Source: Sphingobacteriaceae bacterium
GTDB taxonomy: Bacteria; Bacteroidota; Bacteroidia; Sphingobacteriales; Sphingobacteriaceae
Length of the DNA stretch: 64,000 nucleotides
Assembly (NCBI GenBank): GCA_903642215.1
Contig: CAHJWG010000001.1
Location: 248,001-312,000, forward strand
Reading direction: 5' to 3'
The translations under genes and the position numbers were made by a program. Under the pieces are notes generated by a model, which did not search any database, was not told the DNA's origin, and worked only from the letters and a program-made list of their open reading frames with translations. Shown here piece after piece: positions 8,864 through 17,204 of this stretch. Each line of letters starts with the position of its first letter. Position 1 is the stretch's first letter.

Positions 8864-9388
8864 TTAATTATTTACTTTTACAGTCAGATCACTAATCAAT
8901 TGATCCACCGATTCAGGCGTTAAATTTTCGTAAAAAGTATATTCAGGTCCGATTTGTAAAACCGGCGCAAATCCGCAGGCCGCCAAACATTCTACACCTC
9001 GCCAGCTAAATAAACCATCCGGTGTAACATCCCCTTCTTTTACACCCAGTTTTTGTTCGATGTATTTCATGATCTTTTCTGCACCAACCAGGCAGCAAGG
9101 ACCGGTGCGGCAAACTTCCAGCATGTACTTTCCTTGCGGACGTAAAAAATACATGGTGTAAAAAGAAGCAACTTCGTAAACTTCAATCGGCTGGATGTTT
9201 AAATATTCTGCCACTTTATCCATTGCATCCACACTTAACCATCCAAATTCTGCTTGTACAACGTGCAAAATCGGTAACAAAGCACCTTTTGGCTGTTCTG
9301 CCGGATAACGACTAACAATATCTATAAATTGCTGATACAACTCGGGTTTAAATTGATGTACCACAACGGTTTCTTCAATTTTAAGCAT
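8864..9388 (-). CDS. nuoE: NADH:quinone oxidoreductase subunit E
   Basis: A 174-residue thioredoxin-like [2Fe-2S] protein (cluster N1a) that pairs with NuoF in the NADH dehydrogenase module. Cluster cysteines are visible as VCRTGPCCLVGA (about residue 97) and VECLAACGFAP (about residue 138). The N-terminal region PKGALLPILHVVQAEFGWLS is typical of the family. The gene overlaps nuoD by 8 bases. Confidence 0.97.
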   Translation of the reverse strand: MLKIEETVVVHQFKPELYQQFIDIVSRYPAEQPKGALLPILHVVQAEFGWLSVDAMDKVAEYLNIQPIEVYEVASFYTMYFLRPQGKYMLEVCRTGPCCLVGAEKIMKYIEQKLGVKEGDVTPDGLFSWRGVECLAACGFAPVLQIGPEYTFYENLTPESVDQLISDLTVKVNN

Positions 9389-10592
9389 CTAACTCTCCGG
9401 CAATAACGTTTAAACTACTCATGTTGATAATCGCATCAGAAAGCAACATTCCCTGACTCATCGGTGCATACATTTGATAATTGATGAAACTTGGCCTGCG
9501 AAAATGCAACCGGTAAGGTGCGCGGCCGCCATCATTAATTAAGTAAAAACCTAATTCGCCGTTGGCACCTTCTACTGCATGATATACTTCTTTTACCGGT
9601 GTATTTACTTCACCCATTACAATTTTAAAATGATAGATTAAAGCTTCCATGTTGTTATATACTTCCTGTTTTGGCGGAAGATAATACTCCGGAACATCCG
9701 CATGAAAAACTCCTTTCGGTTCTTTTTCCAGCTTTTGTAAAGCCTGCTCAATCATCCGCATGCTTTGTTTCATTTCTTCATTACGAACTAAAAAGCGATT
9801 ATAAACATCGCCGTTCGTTCCTACAGGTACTTCAAAATCAAAGTCTTCATAAGAACTGTAAGGCTCCATTGCCCGCACATCGTAATCTACGCCGGTGGCA
9901 CGCAACAAAGGTCCGCTCCAACTATAACTCAAAGCAGTTTCGGCATCAACGGGTGCCACGCCGCGTGTACGATCAACAAAAATACGGTTGCGGTTAAAAA
10001 GAGATTCAAACTCTTTTAAAACCGGAGGAAAATCAACTAAAAACTTACGGATTTTCCTGAAAGCAATTTCATTAAAATCACGTTCAAAACCACCAATCCG
10101 ACCTATATTTGTTGTTAAACGCGACCCGCAAACTTCTTCATAAATTTCGTAGATAGCTTCCCGGTGTTGCATCATGTATAAAAACCCGGTAAAGGCACCG
10201 GTATCTACACCCAAAACGCCGTTACAAATAATATGATCTGAAATTCTGGCCAGCTCCATCACAATTACGCGTAAATAATCCACCCTTTTTGGAGTTTTTA
10301 TGTCGAGTAATTTCTCCACCGTCATGTGCCAGCCCATGTTGTTGATGGGTGATGAACAGTAATTCATCCGATCGGTTAACGGTGTGATTTGATAGAAAGG
10401 ACGATGTTCGGCAATTTTTTCAAAAGCACGATGAATATATCCGATGGTAGAAACACCGCTTACAATTCGTTCGCCATCCATCTGCAATACATTCTGGAAA
10501 ACACCATGTGTGGCAGGATGTGTCGGACCCAAATTTAGCGTTGTAGGCGAATCCTGTGAGTCGTTATCAGTAAAAACAGGAAAATTTTCCAT
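9381..10592 (-). CDS. nuoD: NADH:quinone oxidoreductase subunit D
   Basis: A 403-residue subunit related to the large subunit of NiFe hydrogenases; it forms the quinone site with NuoB. LNLGPTHPATHGVFQNVLQMDGE near the N-terminus contains the conserved histidines of the quinone pocket, and SSPINNMGWHMTVEKLL and GRIGGFERDF are also family motifs. NuoC and NuoD are separate genes here, unlike the E. coli fusion. It lies 12 bases after nuoC. Confidence 0.98.
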   Translation of the reverse strand: MENFPVFTDNDSQDSPTTLNLGPTHPATHGVFQNVLQMDGERIVSGVSTIGYIHRAFEKIAEHRPFYQITPLTDRMNYCSSPINNMGWHMTVEKLLDIKTPKRVDYLRVIVMELARISDHIICNGVLGVDTGAFTGFLYMMQHREAIYEIYEEVCGSRLTTNIGRIGGFERDFNEIAFRKIRKFLVDFPPVLKEFESLFNRNRIFVDRTRGVAPVDAETALSYSWSGPLLRATGVDYDVRAMEPYSSYEDFDFEVPVGTNGDVYNRFLVRNEEMKQSMRMIEQALQKLEKEPKGVFHADVPEYYLPPKQEVYNNMEALIYHFKIVMGEVNTPVKEVYHAVEGANGELGFYLINDGGRAPYRLHFRRPSFINYQMYAPMSQGMLLSDAIINMSSLNVIAGELDA

Positions 10593-10604
10593 TCTATTTG
10601 ATTG

Positions 10605-11108
10605 CTATCTTCCGAAAAAATAATCTTTTTTGTCAACACGATTAGGATCCTCTAACGGAAATTCTTTTCTCATTGGAAAAGCAACCATATCATCCACATT
10701 TAATATTCGGCGTAAATCCGGATGTCCGTCAAATTCAATTCCAAAGTAATCGTACGTTTCACGTTCCATCCAATTTGCACCATCCCAAATGGTTGTTGCC
10801 GTTGGTATGTGAACATCGTTTTCCTCCAAAAATACTTTAATTCTGATTCGGATGTTATTTGTGAAACTGTGAAGATGATAAACAACCGCAAATTTCTTCT
10901 CTCTTTCAGGATAATGTACAGCTGTTATATCTGTTAAATAATTAAACTGAAGTGTCAAATCCGTTTTCAAAAATGTCAAAACTTCAACAATATAATCGCG
11001 AGAGGTTTCAAAATTGAAAATATCAGAAGGTTCAGAAATTACTGAAACATGTTCTTCAAATTTCTGATTTAACTGATTAGCAATTTCTTCATTCAATATT
11101 TTACCCAT
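10605..11108 (-). CDS. nuoC: NADH:quinone oxidoreductase subunit C
   Basis: A 167-residue hydrophilic subunit of the complex I connecting arm. The signature WDGANWMERETYDYFGIEFDGHPDLRRIL (residues about 110-138) is characteristic, followed by FPLEDPNRVDKKDYFFGR at the C-terminus. Its start codon overlaps the last base of nuoB's stop, consistent with coupled translation. Confidence 0.97.
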   Translation of the reverse strand: MGKILNEEIANQLNQKFEEHVSVISEPSDIFNFETSRDYIVEVLTFLKTDLTLQFNYLTDITAVHYPEREKKFAVVYHLHSFTNNIRIRIKVFLEENDVHIPTATTIWDGANWMERETYDYFGIEFDGHPDLRRILNVDDMVAFPMRKEFPLEDPNRVDKKDYFFGR

Positions 11109-11650
11109 TATTGAATTCCGTATTTAGCCAATAATTCTTTGTATTGAGGCTCTTCTCTCCGACGACCGCTTTCTGTTTTCACTAATTTTTGAATATTCAT
11201 AAAACCATCAATAATTCCTTCGGGACGAGGAGGACAACCCGGAACGTAAACATCAACAGGAATAATTTCATCAATACCCTGTAAAACAGAATACGTATCA
11301 AAAATACCACCGCTGGATGCGCAGGCGCCAACAGCCATCACCCAGCGCGGTTCGGCCATTTGTAAATAAACCTGTCGTAACACAGGTGCCATTTTTTTAG
11401 CAATCGTACCCATTACCATCAACAAATCAGCCTGACGCGGAGAGAAACTTAACCTTTCAGCTCCAAATCGAGCCAAATCATAATGGGAACCCATTGTAGC
11501 CATAAACTCAATTCCGCAGCACGAGGTAGCAAAAGGTAAAGGCCACAAGGAACATGAACGAGCCAGACCAATTGCCTGATCTAAAGAAGTTGCAAAAAAA
11601 CCTGATCCCTCTACACCTGGTGGCGCTTCAACTAACTTAATATCACTCAT
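11108..11650 (-). CDS. nuoB: NADH:quinone oxidoreductase subunit B
   Basis: A 180-residue subunit that carries the terminal cluster N2. Ligand cysteines are in CCGIEFMAT (about residues 43-51), GACASSGG (about residue 107) and [11 protein letters not shown] (about residue 137). Length and motifs are normal. The 111-bp gap to nuoA upstream is unusual for this operon and contains a 10-bp hairpin followed by a T run. Confidence 0.98.
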   Translation of the reverse strand: MSDIKLVEAPPGVEGSGFFATSLDQAIGLARSCSLWPLPFATSCCGIEFMATMGSHYDLARFGAERLSFSPRQADLLMVMGTIAKKMAPVLRQVYLQMAEPRWVMAVGACASSGGIFDTYSVLQGIDEIIPVDVYVPGCPPRPEGIIDGFMNIQKLVKTESGRRREEPQYKELLAKYGIQ

Positions 11651-11665
11651 ATTTTAAATGCAAAA

Positions 11666-11689
11666 ACTCATCTTTGAAAAAAGATGAGT
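11666..11689 (-). terminator. Terminator-like hairpin between nuoA and nuoB
   Basis: ACTCATCTTT (11666-11675) and AAAGATGAGT (11680-11689) form a perfect 10-bp stem with a 4-base loop. Read on the minus strand it is followed by five T residues, so it has the form of an intrinsic terminator. It sits after the first gene of the nuo operon, so it would act as an attenuator or as an RNA processing/stability element and not as a complete stop. Confidence 0.65.
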
Positions 11690-11761
11690 ACAAATTTACA
11701 ATAATAAATTTTTGTGTAACAGGTTCTTACCCTGCATTATTTATTTAGAATTATTCTATTG

Positions 11762-12133
11762 TCAATCCCAATCTAAAGCTTTCTTCTTCAAGATATAGAT
11801 AAACCCTAATAAAAGTGTACCCATAAAAATGAACATTTCCCACATGCCATCAGAACCTAAATTTTTAAAATTAACGGCCCAGGGATACATAAATATTACT
11901 TCCACATCAAATAGTACAAATAATATAGCCACCAAAAAGTATTTGATGGAAACTGGCGTACGTGCATTTCCGATTACTTCTATTCCGGATTCAAATGGTG
12001 TTAATTTATCTTTAGTGCTTCTTTTAGGGCCTAATTTATGTGTTGCCAGCATTGTTGTCAAAACAAAGCCAAGTGCTACAATCATTTGAAAGATAATGGG
12101 AAGATAATTGACCGGTAAACTTTGAGCTTCCAT
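11762..12133 (-). CDS. nuoA: NADH:quinone oxidoreductase subunit A
   Basis: A 123-residue membrane protein with three helices and the motif LTPFESGIEVIGNARTPVSIKYFLVAILFVLFDVEVIFMYPW, here noted only by its ends: the FESG...R...SIKYF segment and the FDVE acidic pair that are diagnostic of NuoA. It is the first gene of the operon, which then runs B-C-D-E-(two small frames)-F-G-H-I-J-K-L-M-N. Confidence 0.97.
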   Translation of the reverse strand: MEAQSLPVNYLPIIFQMIVALGFVLTTMLATHKLGPKRSTKDKLTPFESGIEVIGNARTPVSIKYFLVAILFVLFDVEVIFMYPWAVNFKNLGSDGMWEMFIFMGTLLLGFIYILKKKALDWD

Positions 12134-12156
12134 GTTTTTAAGAATTAAAAGAATTT

Positions 12157-12164
12157 CAAATATA
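12157..12164 (-). promoter_or_regulatory. Candidate nuo operon promoter, -7 box TATATTTG
   Basis: On the minus strand TATATTTG fits the Bacteroidota -7 consensus TAnnTTTG, about 24 bases before the nuoA start. No clear TTG at -33 is seen. The box directly follows the T run of the terminator of the upstream TPR gene, so terminator and promoter share bases. It is the only plausible promoter in the 68-bp gap. Confidence 0.5.
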
Positions 12165-12167
12165 AAA

Positions 12168-12190
12168 AAAGGCTCCTAAAAGGAGCCTTT
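12168..12190 (-). terminator. Intrinsic terminator after the TPR protein gene
   Basis: AAAGGCTCC (12168-12176) and GGAGCCTTT (12182-12190) form a 9-bp GC-containing stem with a 5-base loop. On the minus strand it is followed by seven T residues. It begins 11 bases after the stop codon at 12202 and separates the ton/TPR cluster from the nuo operon. Confidence 0.88.
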
Positions 12191-12201
12191 CTATTTACTA
12201 C

Positions 12202-13914
12202 TTATTTGCTTTTTCCGGCACCGCCGCCTTTACTTGCAAAGTAGGTTTTGGCCTGTTTGTTTGTTGGTTCGTTTTCTAAAGCCTTTGTAAAGTTTTCAGC
12301 AGCTTTGGCATCATTCTTCTCTTTGTACTGATAATATGTTCCTAAATAAACATAGGCCTCGGCCAAAAATATTTTGTCGGCATCAGCAACAGGGCCTTTT
12401 GAAGTTAATAACTGAACATACTGCTCATAATAAGGCTTAGCTAAACCTAACGAAGTATTTCTGCTTGGCTCTTTTAAATCATTTGCTCTTGCCTGATATA
12501 ATGCCACTGTAGCTGCAGGTGCCGCCGCATGGTGTTGAATGTAACTAAACGCGGTATCTGCTTTTACTAATAACGATGTATCTGCAACAGGTTTTGGAGT
12601 GGCCGTACTGTAATATTGGGCTTTAAAAGCATTATAATAGCTTACGCCTTCTTTTAAATAATCATTTAAAGTTACCTGACGGGATTTGGCTATATAAACT
12701 CTGTAAGCATCTCCGGCTTCAAGATACTTCTTTTGATTATACATAGATTTAGCAATTTCACCGTAAGCTTCAACTTGGGTTGTATCTAACGTTAAAGCTT
12801 TTCTTAATGAATTAATACCGGTAGAATCCTGGCCTGAAGCAATTTGCAAACGGCCCAGATACAAATAATCCATTGGGATAATCCTTTTTGCATCAGCTTG
12901 GCTCATAAATTTATTTAATGCTTCTAAACCAGCAGGATAATTTTTATTTTCATAAGCTGCGTAACCTAAATAACGATATACTTTCAGGTTACTTTTAGGG
13001 GCAACTTTAGCTATATCATTTGCTTCTTGTTCCAAAGCCGTATAATTTTGGGCATAAACTAAGAAATCAGCATAACGCATCCTGGAATCCACAGAACGGT
13101 CTGTTAAATCCAGGTATTTTTTATAGAAATCAACTGCCTGTGTATATTTTTGGGTTGCTATCGCCATAGTGCTGTTCCTGCCCCAGCGTAAATAAGTTTC
13201 AGCCAATTCACGGTAAGCAGGGCCATAATTAGGATCTATTGCCAAAGCTCTGCGATATTCTTTTTCAGAATCTTCAAAGTTGTTAGCCTGTTTCCAAATT
13301 ACACCTGTTGCAACTACCGCACTCACCATTTTAGGGTTGATTGCTAATGCCTGAGAATAATTATCGTAAGCATCAGTATTTTTTAATTGTGTGCGATAAG
13401 CATCACCCAAAGCTGCATACAATTCCGGATTTTTTTCTTTCTGATTAGCAGCTATTCCTTTTTGCAAAACCTGGATAGCAGCATTTGCATCCGGGTTAGG
13501 TTCTAATAAATACGCTTTGCCAATATAAACATAAGGCTCGGTATCTTTTTTTTCAATAGCTGCAATTGCTTTATCAAAATTCGATTTTGCAGATGCGGCA
13601 TTTTTATCTTCCCGGTCAACTGCGCCTAAACCAGCATAATTTAAAGCTGATTTTGCATTTACACTAATTCCTTTGGTAAAAGAAGCTTTTGCAGAATCAG
13701 GATAATCTGTTTTTAAATACATCCATCCCAGATAAAAAAAGTTTTCATCTTTCGTAGCTTGAGTTTGTGTCAGGTTTTTCAGCATTGATTCAGCCTTCTG
13801 ATATTGTTCTGCGTCGATTGCTTTTTTGGCATCTGCCAAACTTTGAGCGAAAGCAGAAGAACTGAATATAGCTAAACCCGAAATGGTTATTGCTGCTTTA
13901 TTGATCATCTTCAT
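12202..13914 (-). CDS. Periplasmic tetratricopeptide repeat protein
   Basis: A 570-residue protein with an N-terminal signal peptide (MKMINKAAITISGLAIFSSSAFAQ). It consists almost entirely of TPR-like units, for example AESMLKNLTQTQATKDENFFYLGWMYLKT, DAYDNYSQALAINPKMVSAV, AYGEIAKSMYNQKKYLEAGDAYRVYI and AENFTKALENEPTNKQAKTYF, each noted here by short segments. Such proteins often scaffold envelope complexes. It is the last gene of the exbB-exbD-exbD-tonB cluster, separated by 20 bases from the PstS-like lipoprotein, so a role in envelope energy transduction is inferred from position only. It ends in a glycine-rich tail (KGGGAGKSK). Confidence 0.85.
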   Translation of the reverse strand: MKMINKAAITISGLAIFSSSAFAQSLADAKKAIDAEQYQKAESMLKNLTQTQATKDENFFYLGWMYLKTDYPDSAKASFTKGISVNAKSALNYAGLGAVDREDKNAASAKSNFDKAIAAIEKKDTEPYVYIGKAYLLEPNPDANAAIQVLQKGIAANQKEKNPELYAALGDAYRTQLKNTDAYDNYSQALAINPKMVSAVVATGVIWKQANNFEDSEKEYRRALAIDPNYGPAYRELAETYLRWGRNSTMAIATQKYTQAVDFYKKYLDLTDRSVDSRMRYADFLVYAQNYTALEQEANDIAKVAPKSNLKVYRYLGYAAYENKNYPAGLEALNKFMSQADAKRIIPMDYLYLGRLQIASGQDSTGINSLRKALTLDTTQVEAYGEIAKSMYNQKKYLEAGDAYRVYIAKSRQVTLNDYLKEGVSYYNAFKAQYYSTATPKPVADTSLLVKADTAFSYIQHHAAAPAATVALYQARANDLKEPSRNTSLGLAKPYYEQYVQLLTSKGPVADADKIFLAEAYVYLGTYYQYKEKNDAKAAENFTKALENEPTNKQAKTYFASKGGGAGKSK

Positions 13915-13934
13915 GGTTAAATTATAAGGTTAAA

Positions 13935-14852
13935 TTATAAATTCGTTTTAATATTAATCTCTCTTCCCGGTAAAGAATCAGGTAATAATCCTGACCTTAA
14001 AACAATCTTTTGGCCTCTTTCACTTTGTAAAAATGAAGCAAAACCTGTACCAAGTCCTATTTTACCTGTACAATCTATAATATAAACACTTCGCCTTAAA
14101 GGATATTGTTTTAAAGCAATTGTAGATTGTGAAGGTTTATAATATCCGCTTTTTGCGCCATCATCTTTTACAGAAACTATAGCAATGTTATTAGCTGCAT
14201 CCTGGTAATCTTTATCCGGTTCTAACAGCCAACTGTAACTCAAAAATCCTATAGCGTTTTGATGTGTAGCTACATATTTAATTACTTCCTTACTATTTTT
14301 AACAGCATAAATGTTGGATTGCTTTATACTTTCAGAACCTGAAATTTTTTTTAAATAATTCAATACACTGGAGTTAGGACTATCAAAAACGAGGTTTTTA
14401 ACATTATTATTGTTCTTGAACAAACCTCTTATATCTGATAACAACATTAAGGAATCCGGTGAGTTTTTGGCCACAATTAAAGTGATGGCATCAACTGCAA
14501 CCTTGCCTATTTTTGGAGGTAGGTTTCTGTTTTTCAAAACATTAATCTCTGTTGGATCCAAAGTTCTCCCCATAATAGCGAACCCCGATTTGTTATTCAA
14601 AATTAAATCCAAAATTTTGTTTTCCGAGCTGTAAGTAACTTCAGGATGAGCATCCGTAAATGTTGATTTAAAAACATACATCTCTTGGTCTAACAATGGA
14701 GAAAGAGATTCATCAAAAACAAATTTATATGTTCCGGATGTAAAACCGTCATTACTATTGTCAACAATTTTACTGCTCTGATTACAGGAAGTAAAGATCA
14801 CTAATCCTAGCAACAGGATACAAAACAAAAATAGAAGCTCTTTAATTCTCAT
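13935..14852 (-). CDS. PstS-like substrate-binding lipoprotein
   Basis: A 305-residue protein with a lipoprotein signal (GLVIFTSCNQ, cysteine at about residue 23). The body follows the phosphate-binding PstS fold: an early GTYKFVFDESLSPLLDQ strand, SGFAIMGRTLDPTEI, KVAVDAITLIVAKNSPDSLM and a C-terminal segment AIGFLSYSWLLEPD. The family binds phosphate or a related anion, but no ABC transporter genes are nearby. Its ATG overlaps the stop of the upstream small gene (ATGA), so translation is probably coupled. Inside a TonB/ExbBD cluster it may be an envelope sensor or accessory component; that is inference. Confidence 0.75.
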   Translation of the reverse strand: MRIKELLFLFCILLLGLVIFTSCNQSSKIVDNSNDGFTSGTYKFVFDESLSPLLDQEMYVFKSTFTDAHPEVTYSSENKILDLILNNKSGFAIMGRTLDPTEINVLKNRNLPPKIGKVAVDAITLIVAKNSPDSLMLLSDIRGLFKNNNNVKNLVFDSPNSSVLNYLKKISGSESIKQSNIYAVKNSKEVIKYVATHQNAIGFLSYSWLLEPDKDYQDAANNIAIVSVKDDGAKSGYYKPSQSTIALKQYPLRRSVYIIDCTGKIGLGTGFASFLQSERGQKIVLRSGLLPDSLPGREINIKTNL

Positions 14853-15067
14853 CTTTTAGTAAGTAATCTGGAAAATCGAATGATGGCATAAATAATAATT
14901 ACGGAACCAAATAAATATTTTTGAACTGCCGTCATATTTAAAGGAAGCCTATTCCAGAACATAATCATTAAGCCTAAGCCTACAAAACAAAGGAATGTGA
15001 CCAGTCCTAAAATAAGGAGAAACCGCTCTTTGAGCGGTTTCTCCTTATAATCAAATCTATTTAACAT
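14849..15067 (-). CDS. Small two-helix membrane protein of the tonB cluster
   Basis: A 72-residue protein starting MLNRFDYKEKPLKERFLLIL at 15067. A longer open frame runs upstream, but it would overlap tonB by about 140 bases, so I chose the internal ATG that lies 10 bases after the tonB stop. It has two hydrophobic helices and a basic tail (RFSRLLTKR). Similar small proteins occupy this place in other Bacteroidota ton clusters. A 16-bp hairpin with a following T run lies inside its first 20 codons, so its expression may be attenuated relative to tonB. Confidence 0.75.
   Translation of the reverse strand: MLNRFDYKEKPLKERFLLILGLVTFLCFVGLGLMIMFWNRLPLNMTAVQKYLFGSVIIIYAIIRFSRLLTKR
15013..15047 (-). 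terminator. Strong hairpin inside the 5' end of a gene, terminator-like
   Basis: TAAGGAGAAACCGCTC (15013-15028) and GAGCGGTTTCTCCTTA (15032-15047) form a perfect 16-bp stem with a 3-base loop. Read on the minus strand it is followed by TTTTAGG. It is the most stable hairpin seen in the cluster, yet it lies within codons of the small membrane protein gene, 20 bases after its start and 31 after the tonB stop. It could end most tonB transcripts and so lower expression of the three distal genes. Confidence 0.75.
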
Positions 15068-15077
15068 TGTAACTTTG

Positions 15078-15911
15078 TTACTCTCCCGCAAGTGTAAAGT
15101 TAATTGGCATCGTGTAAGCAACACGAACCGGTTTGCCATTTTGAATGCCTGGTTTCCAATGTGGTGTTTTTTGTAAAACGCGTACTGCTTCCGGACCGCA
15201 ACCACCGCCAATATCACGTAAAACTTTTATATCAGTTAAACTACCATCCCTCTCTACAACGAAAGATACAAAAACTCGTCCTTGTGTATTATTTTCTTTA
15301 GCAACCGGTGGATAACGAAGGTTATTTTGTAAATATTTACCAAAAGCAGCTTCGCCACCCGGAAATTCAGGTAACTTTTCTACAGCTGCAAAATTTACAA
15401 TAGCATTTGGGTTTTCTTCAACAACAGCTTGTTTAACATCAGAATTACCAACAGCTTCGTCAATGCGGATATCTGCAGTTGGGTCACCTTTCTGGTCTTT
15501 TGGGCCAGGATCTTTAACTTCCAGTTCTTTAACCGTTGGCGGGTCTTTTTCCGGAACTTGATTATCAGGTTTTACCACAAGAGGCGGAAAACGAACCTGA
15601 TCAACTTTTGGTTTAGGAGGCTCTACAGTAGGTGGCGGAGGAGGTGGTTTTGTCATATCAACAGCCGGTGGCGGTGTTAATACAACTTCCTGGATTTTGA
15701 CTTTTACGTCAGCTTTTGGTATAAAGCCTTTAATTATGTTAATAATGGTAGGTGTAGCAATTGCAATTACAAATAATGTACTGGCTATAATTAAAGCCCT
15801 TATTGATGTTTTTGCATTTTCCTTACGAAGCACATACGCTCCGTAAGCCTTGTTACGGCCACTAAAAACAACCTCGATCCACTGCGGATCTAAAATATCT
15901 AATTTTGCCAT
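15078..15911 (-). CDS. tonB: TonB family energy transducer
   Basis: A 277-residue TonB. An N-terminal cytoplasmic segment (DILDPQWIEVVFSGRNKAYGAYVLRK) is followed by one membrane helix (about residues 35-58), a proline-rich periplasmic spacer (MTKPPPPPPTVEPPKPKVDQ) and a C-terminal TonB_C domain from about residue 180 (KLPEFPGGEAAFGKYLQ, RVFVSFVVERDGSLTDIKV, YTMPINFTL). It transmits the ExbBD-generated force to outer-membrane receptors. The C-terminal domain is strikingly similar to one fused to the BlaR1-like protein at 26557-28482. Confidence 0.95.
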   Translation of the reverse strand: MAKLDILDPQWIEVVFSGRNKAYGAYVLRKENAKTSIRALIIASTLFVIAIATPTIINIIKGFIPKADVKVKIQEVVLTPPPAVDMTKPPPPPPTVEPPKPKVDQVRFPPLVVKPDNQVPEKDPPTVKELEVKDPGPKDQKGDPTADIRIDEAVGNSDVKQAVVEENPNAIVNFAAVEKLPEFPGGEAAFGKYLQNNLRYPPVAKENNTQGRVFVSFVVERDGSLTDIKVLRDIGGGCGPEAVRVLQKTPHWKPGIQNGKPVRVAYTMPINFTLAGE

Positions 15912-15965
15912 GGTTGCTTTAATTTAATTTATAATACGTTTCTCTTACTTTTTTATTACCTGATA

Positions 15966-16505
15966 TTAATACAAACCATCACGCTTTAACAAATCTATTT
16001 CATTTGCAGCAATATCGCCGATAGCATAAATTTGGATATTAGTAATTTTTAATTCATCCAATACATCTACCATATTTCGGTAGTTTGATTTATCTGATGG
16101 CTTTATAATTACAATCATTTCTTTTCCGCCGGACTGTTGTTTAACTTGTTTATAATTATCAAGTAAAGCTTTACGCAAACCTGTTTTACCATAACCCGTA
16201 GGTGTAGGTGTTACTTTTCCCGGCTCACCAACAAAGTATTCTAATTTATCTTTACTACCAAGTAATAAAGTCATTGTGCGTGAAGCAGGAACGGGTTTTT
16301 GGTCTAAAGGCTGTTTTTCATCTTTGTCAGGCATTGTCAAATCCATCGCCTGAGGCTTAGCCAAAGTTGTGGTAAGCATAAAAAAGGTGATTAACAAAAA
16401 CGCTAAATCTACCATAGCTGTTAAATCAACACGGGTGGATGCTTTTTTACTCCGTACTTTTCCTCCGCCTTTCTTGCCACCCCCGGAGGTATCTAATTCT
16501 GCCAT
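15966..16505 (-). CDS. exbD: ExbD/TolR family protein (second copy)
   Basis: A 179-residue ExbD with one membrane helix near residues 28-48. The segment VDLTAMVDLAFLLITFFMLTTTL includes the conserved membrane aspartate that carries protons with ExbB. The soluble part ends in the usual periplasmic fold (IVIIKPSDKSNYRNMVDVLDELK). It lies 16 bases after another exbD. Two ExbD genes in tandem are usual in Bacteroidota. Confidence 0.95.
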   Translation of the reverse strand: MAELDTSGGGKKGGGKVRSKKASTRVDLTAMVDLAFLLITFFMLTTTLAKPQAMDLTMPDKDEKQPLDQKPVPASRTMTLLLGSKDKLEYFVGEPGKVTPTPTGYGKTGLRKALLDNYKQVKQQSGGKEMIVIIKPSDKSNYRNMVDVLDELKITNIQIYAIGDIAANEIDLLKRDGLY

Positions 16506-16521
16506 TGTTTATATAATTAAA

Positions 16522-17127
16522 TTAGTTTGCAGCCCGCATTGAGGTAATCAGGCTAAATTTATTTACTTTTTGTTTTTGAAGAATTGCAATTACCTTTTTT
16601 AAGGTTGGATATTCTTCTTTGCTGTCACCTTTGATGCTTATTCTTAGTTCCTTATTTGCCAAAGCTTTAGCAGAACGCCGAGCGTCAATAATCCAGTTAA
16701 ATAGTTCATTACTTACAGAATCAGTGGGAATTCCTGGTTGCGTAAATGCTTTACGTTTATCGGGATCCATATCTAAAAACTGTTTCATATTGGCAATAGG
16801 CACACCAAAAGATGGAAGCTTGGAAAAGGTCGATTTTTCAGTAGGGGTAAAAGTAATGTTGTACTTCTGACCTACACTTTCTAAAGTTTGTGTCCGTATC
16901 GCCTCTCCTTCAATACCAAAAAAAACCTTTTTTTGGCCAATTGTAAGGGTTGCTACATCGTCTGGCAATTTAATTAATACCGAAGATCCAGGAAGATCTA
17001 CCGGAACAAGATCTTCTGTTTTAGGTTTAGAAGTAAGAATAAAAAAGGTAAGCAACAAGAAAGCCATATCGCACATTGCTGTCATGTCAATTGCTGTACT
17101 TTTTCTTTTTATATGTGCTCTTGGCAT
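16522..17127 (-). CDS. exbD: ExbD/TolR family protein (first copy)
   Basis: A 201-residue ExbD with membrane helix and aspartate in IDMTAMCDMAFLLLTFFIL (about residues 12-30). The periplasmic part is longer than that of the second copy and carries a middle insertion (MKQFLDMDPDKRKAFTQPGIPTDSVSNE, quoted only in part). Ends LQKQKVNKFSLITSMRAAN. It follows exbB by 61 bases, a gap that contains a hairpin overlapping the exbB stop. Confidence 0.94.
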   Translation of the reverse strand: MPRAHIKRKSTAIDMTAMCDMAFLLLTFFILTSKPKTEDLVPVDLPGSSVLIKLPDDVATLTIGQKKVFFGIEGEAIRTQTLESVGQKYNITFTPTEKSTFSKLPSFGVPIANMKQFLDMDPDKRKAFTQPGIPTDSVSNELFNWIIDARRSAKALANKELRISIKGDSKEEYPTLKKVIAILQKQKVNKFSLITSMRAAN

Positions 17128-17179
17128 TTTTGCTTGTATTAATAATGATTAATGAACACTTATGCAACAATTATAGTAT

Positions 17180-17204
17180 ACACAAGAATTAATTATTCTT
17201 GTGT
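17180..17204 (-). other. Hairpin overlapping the exbB stop codon
   Basis: ACACAAGAAT (17180-17189) and ATTCTTGTGT (17195-17204) form a perfect 10-bp stem with a 5-base loop. The exbB stop codon is at 17189-17191. There is no T run after it on the minus strand, so an RNA end-protecting or processing element, which would keep ExbB in excess over ExbD, is more likely than a terminator. Confidence 0.55.

Noticed and set aside
14849-15217. A 122-residue version of the small membrane protein
   Set aside because: It would overlap tonB by about 140 bases; an ATG at 15067 gives a protein that fits the gap and begins where the basic/hydrophobic pattern starts.
16522-17127. The two exbD genes as a recent duplication
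   Set aside because: Their sequences differ strongly outside the membrane aspartate motif; paired divergent ExbD genes are normal in Bacteroidota.
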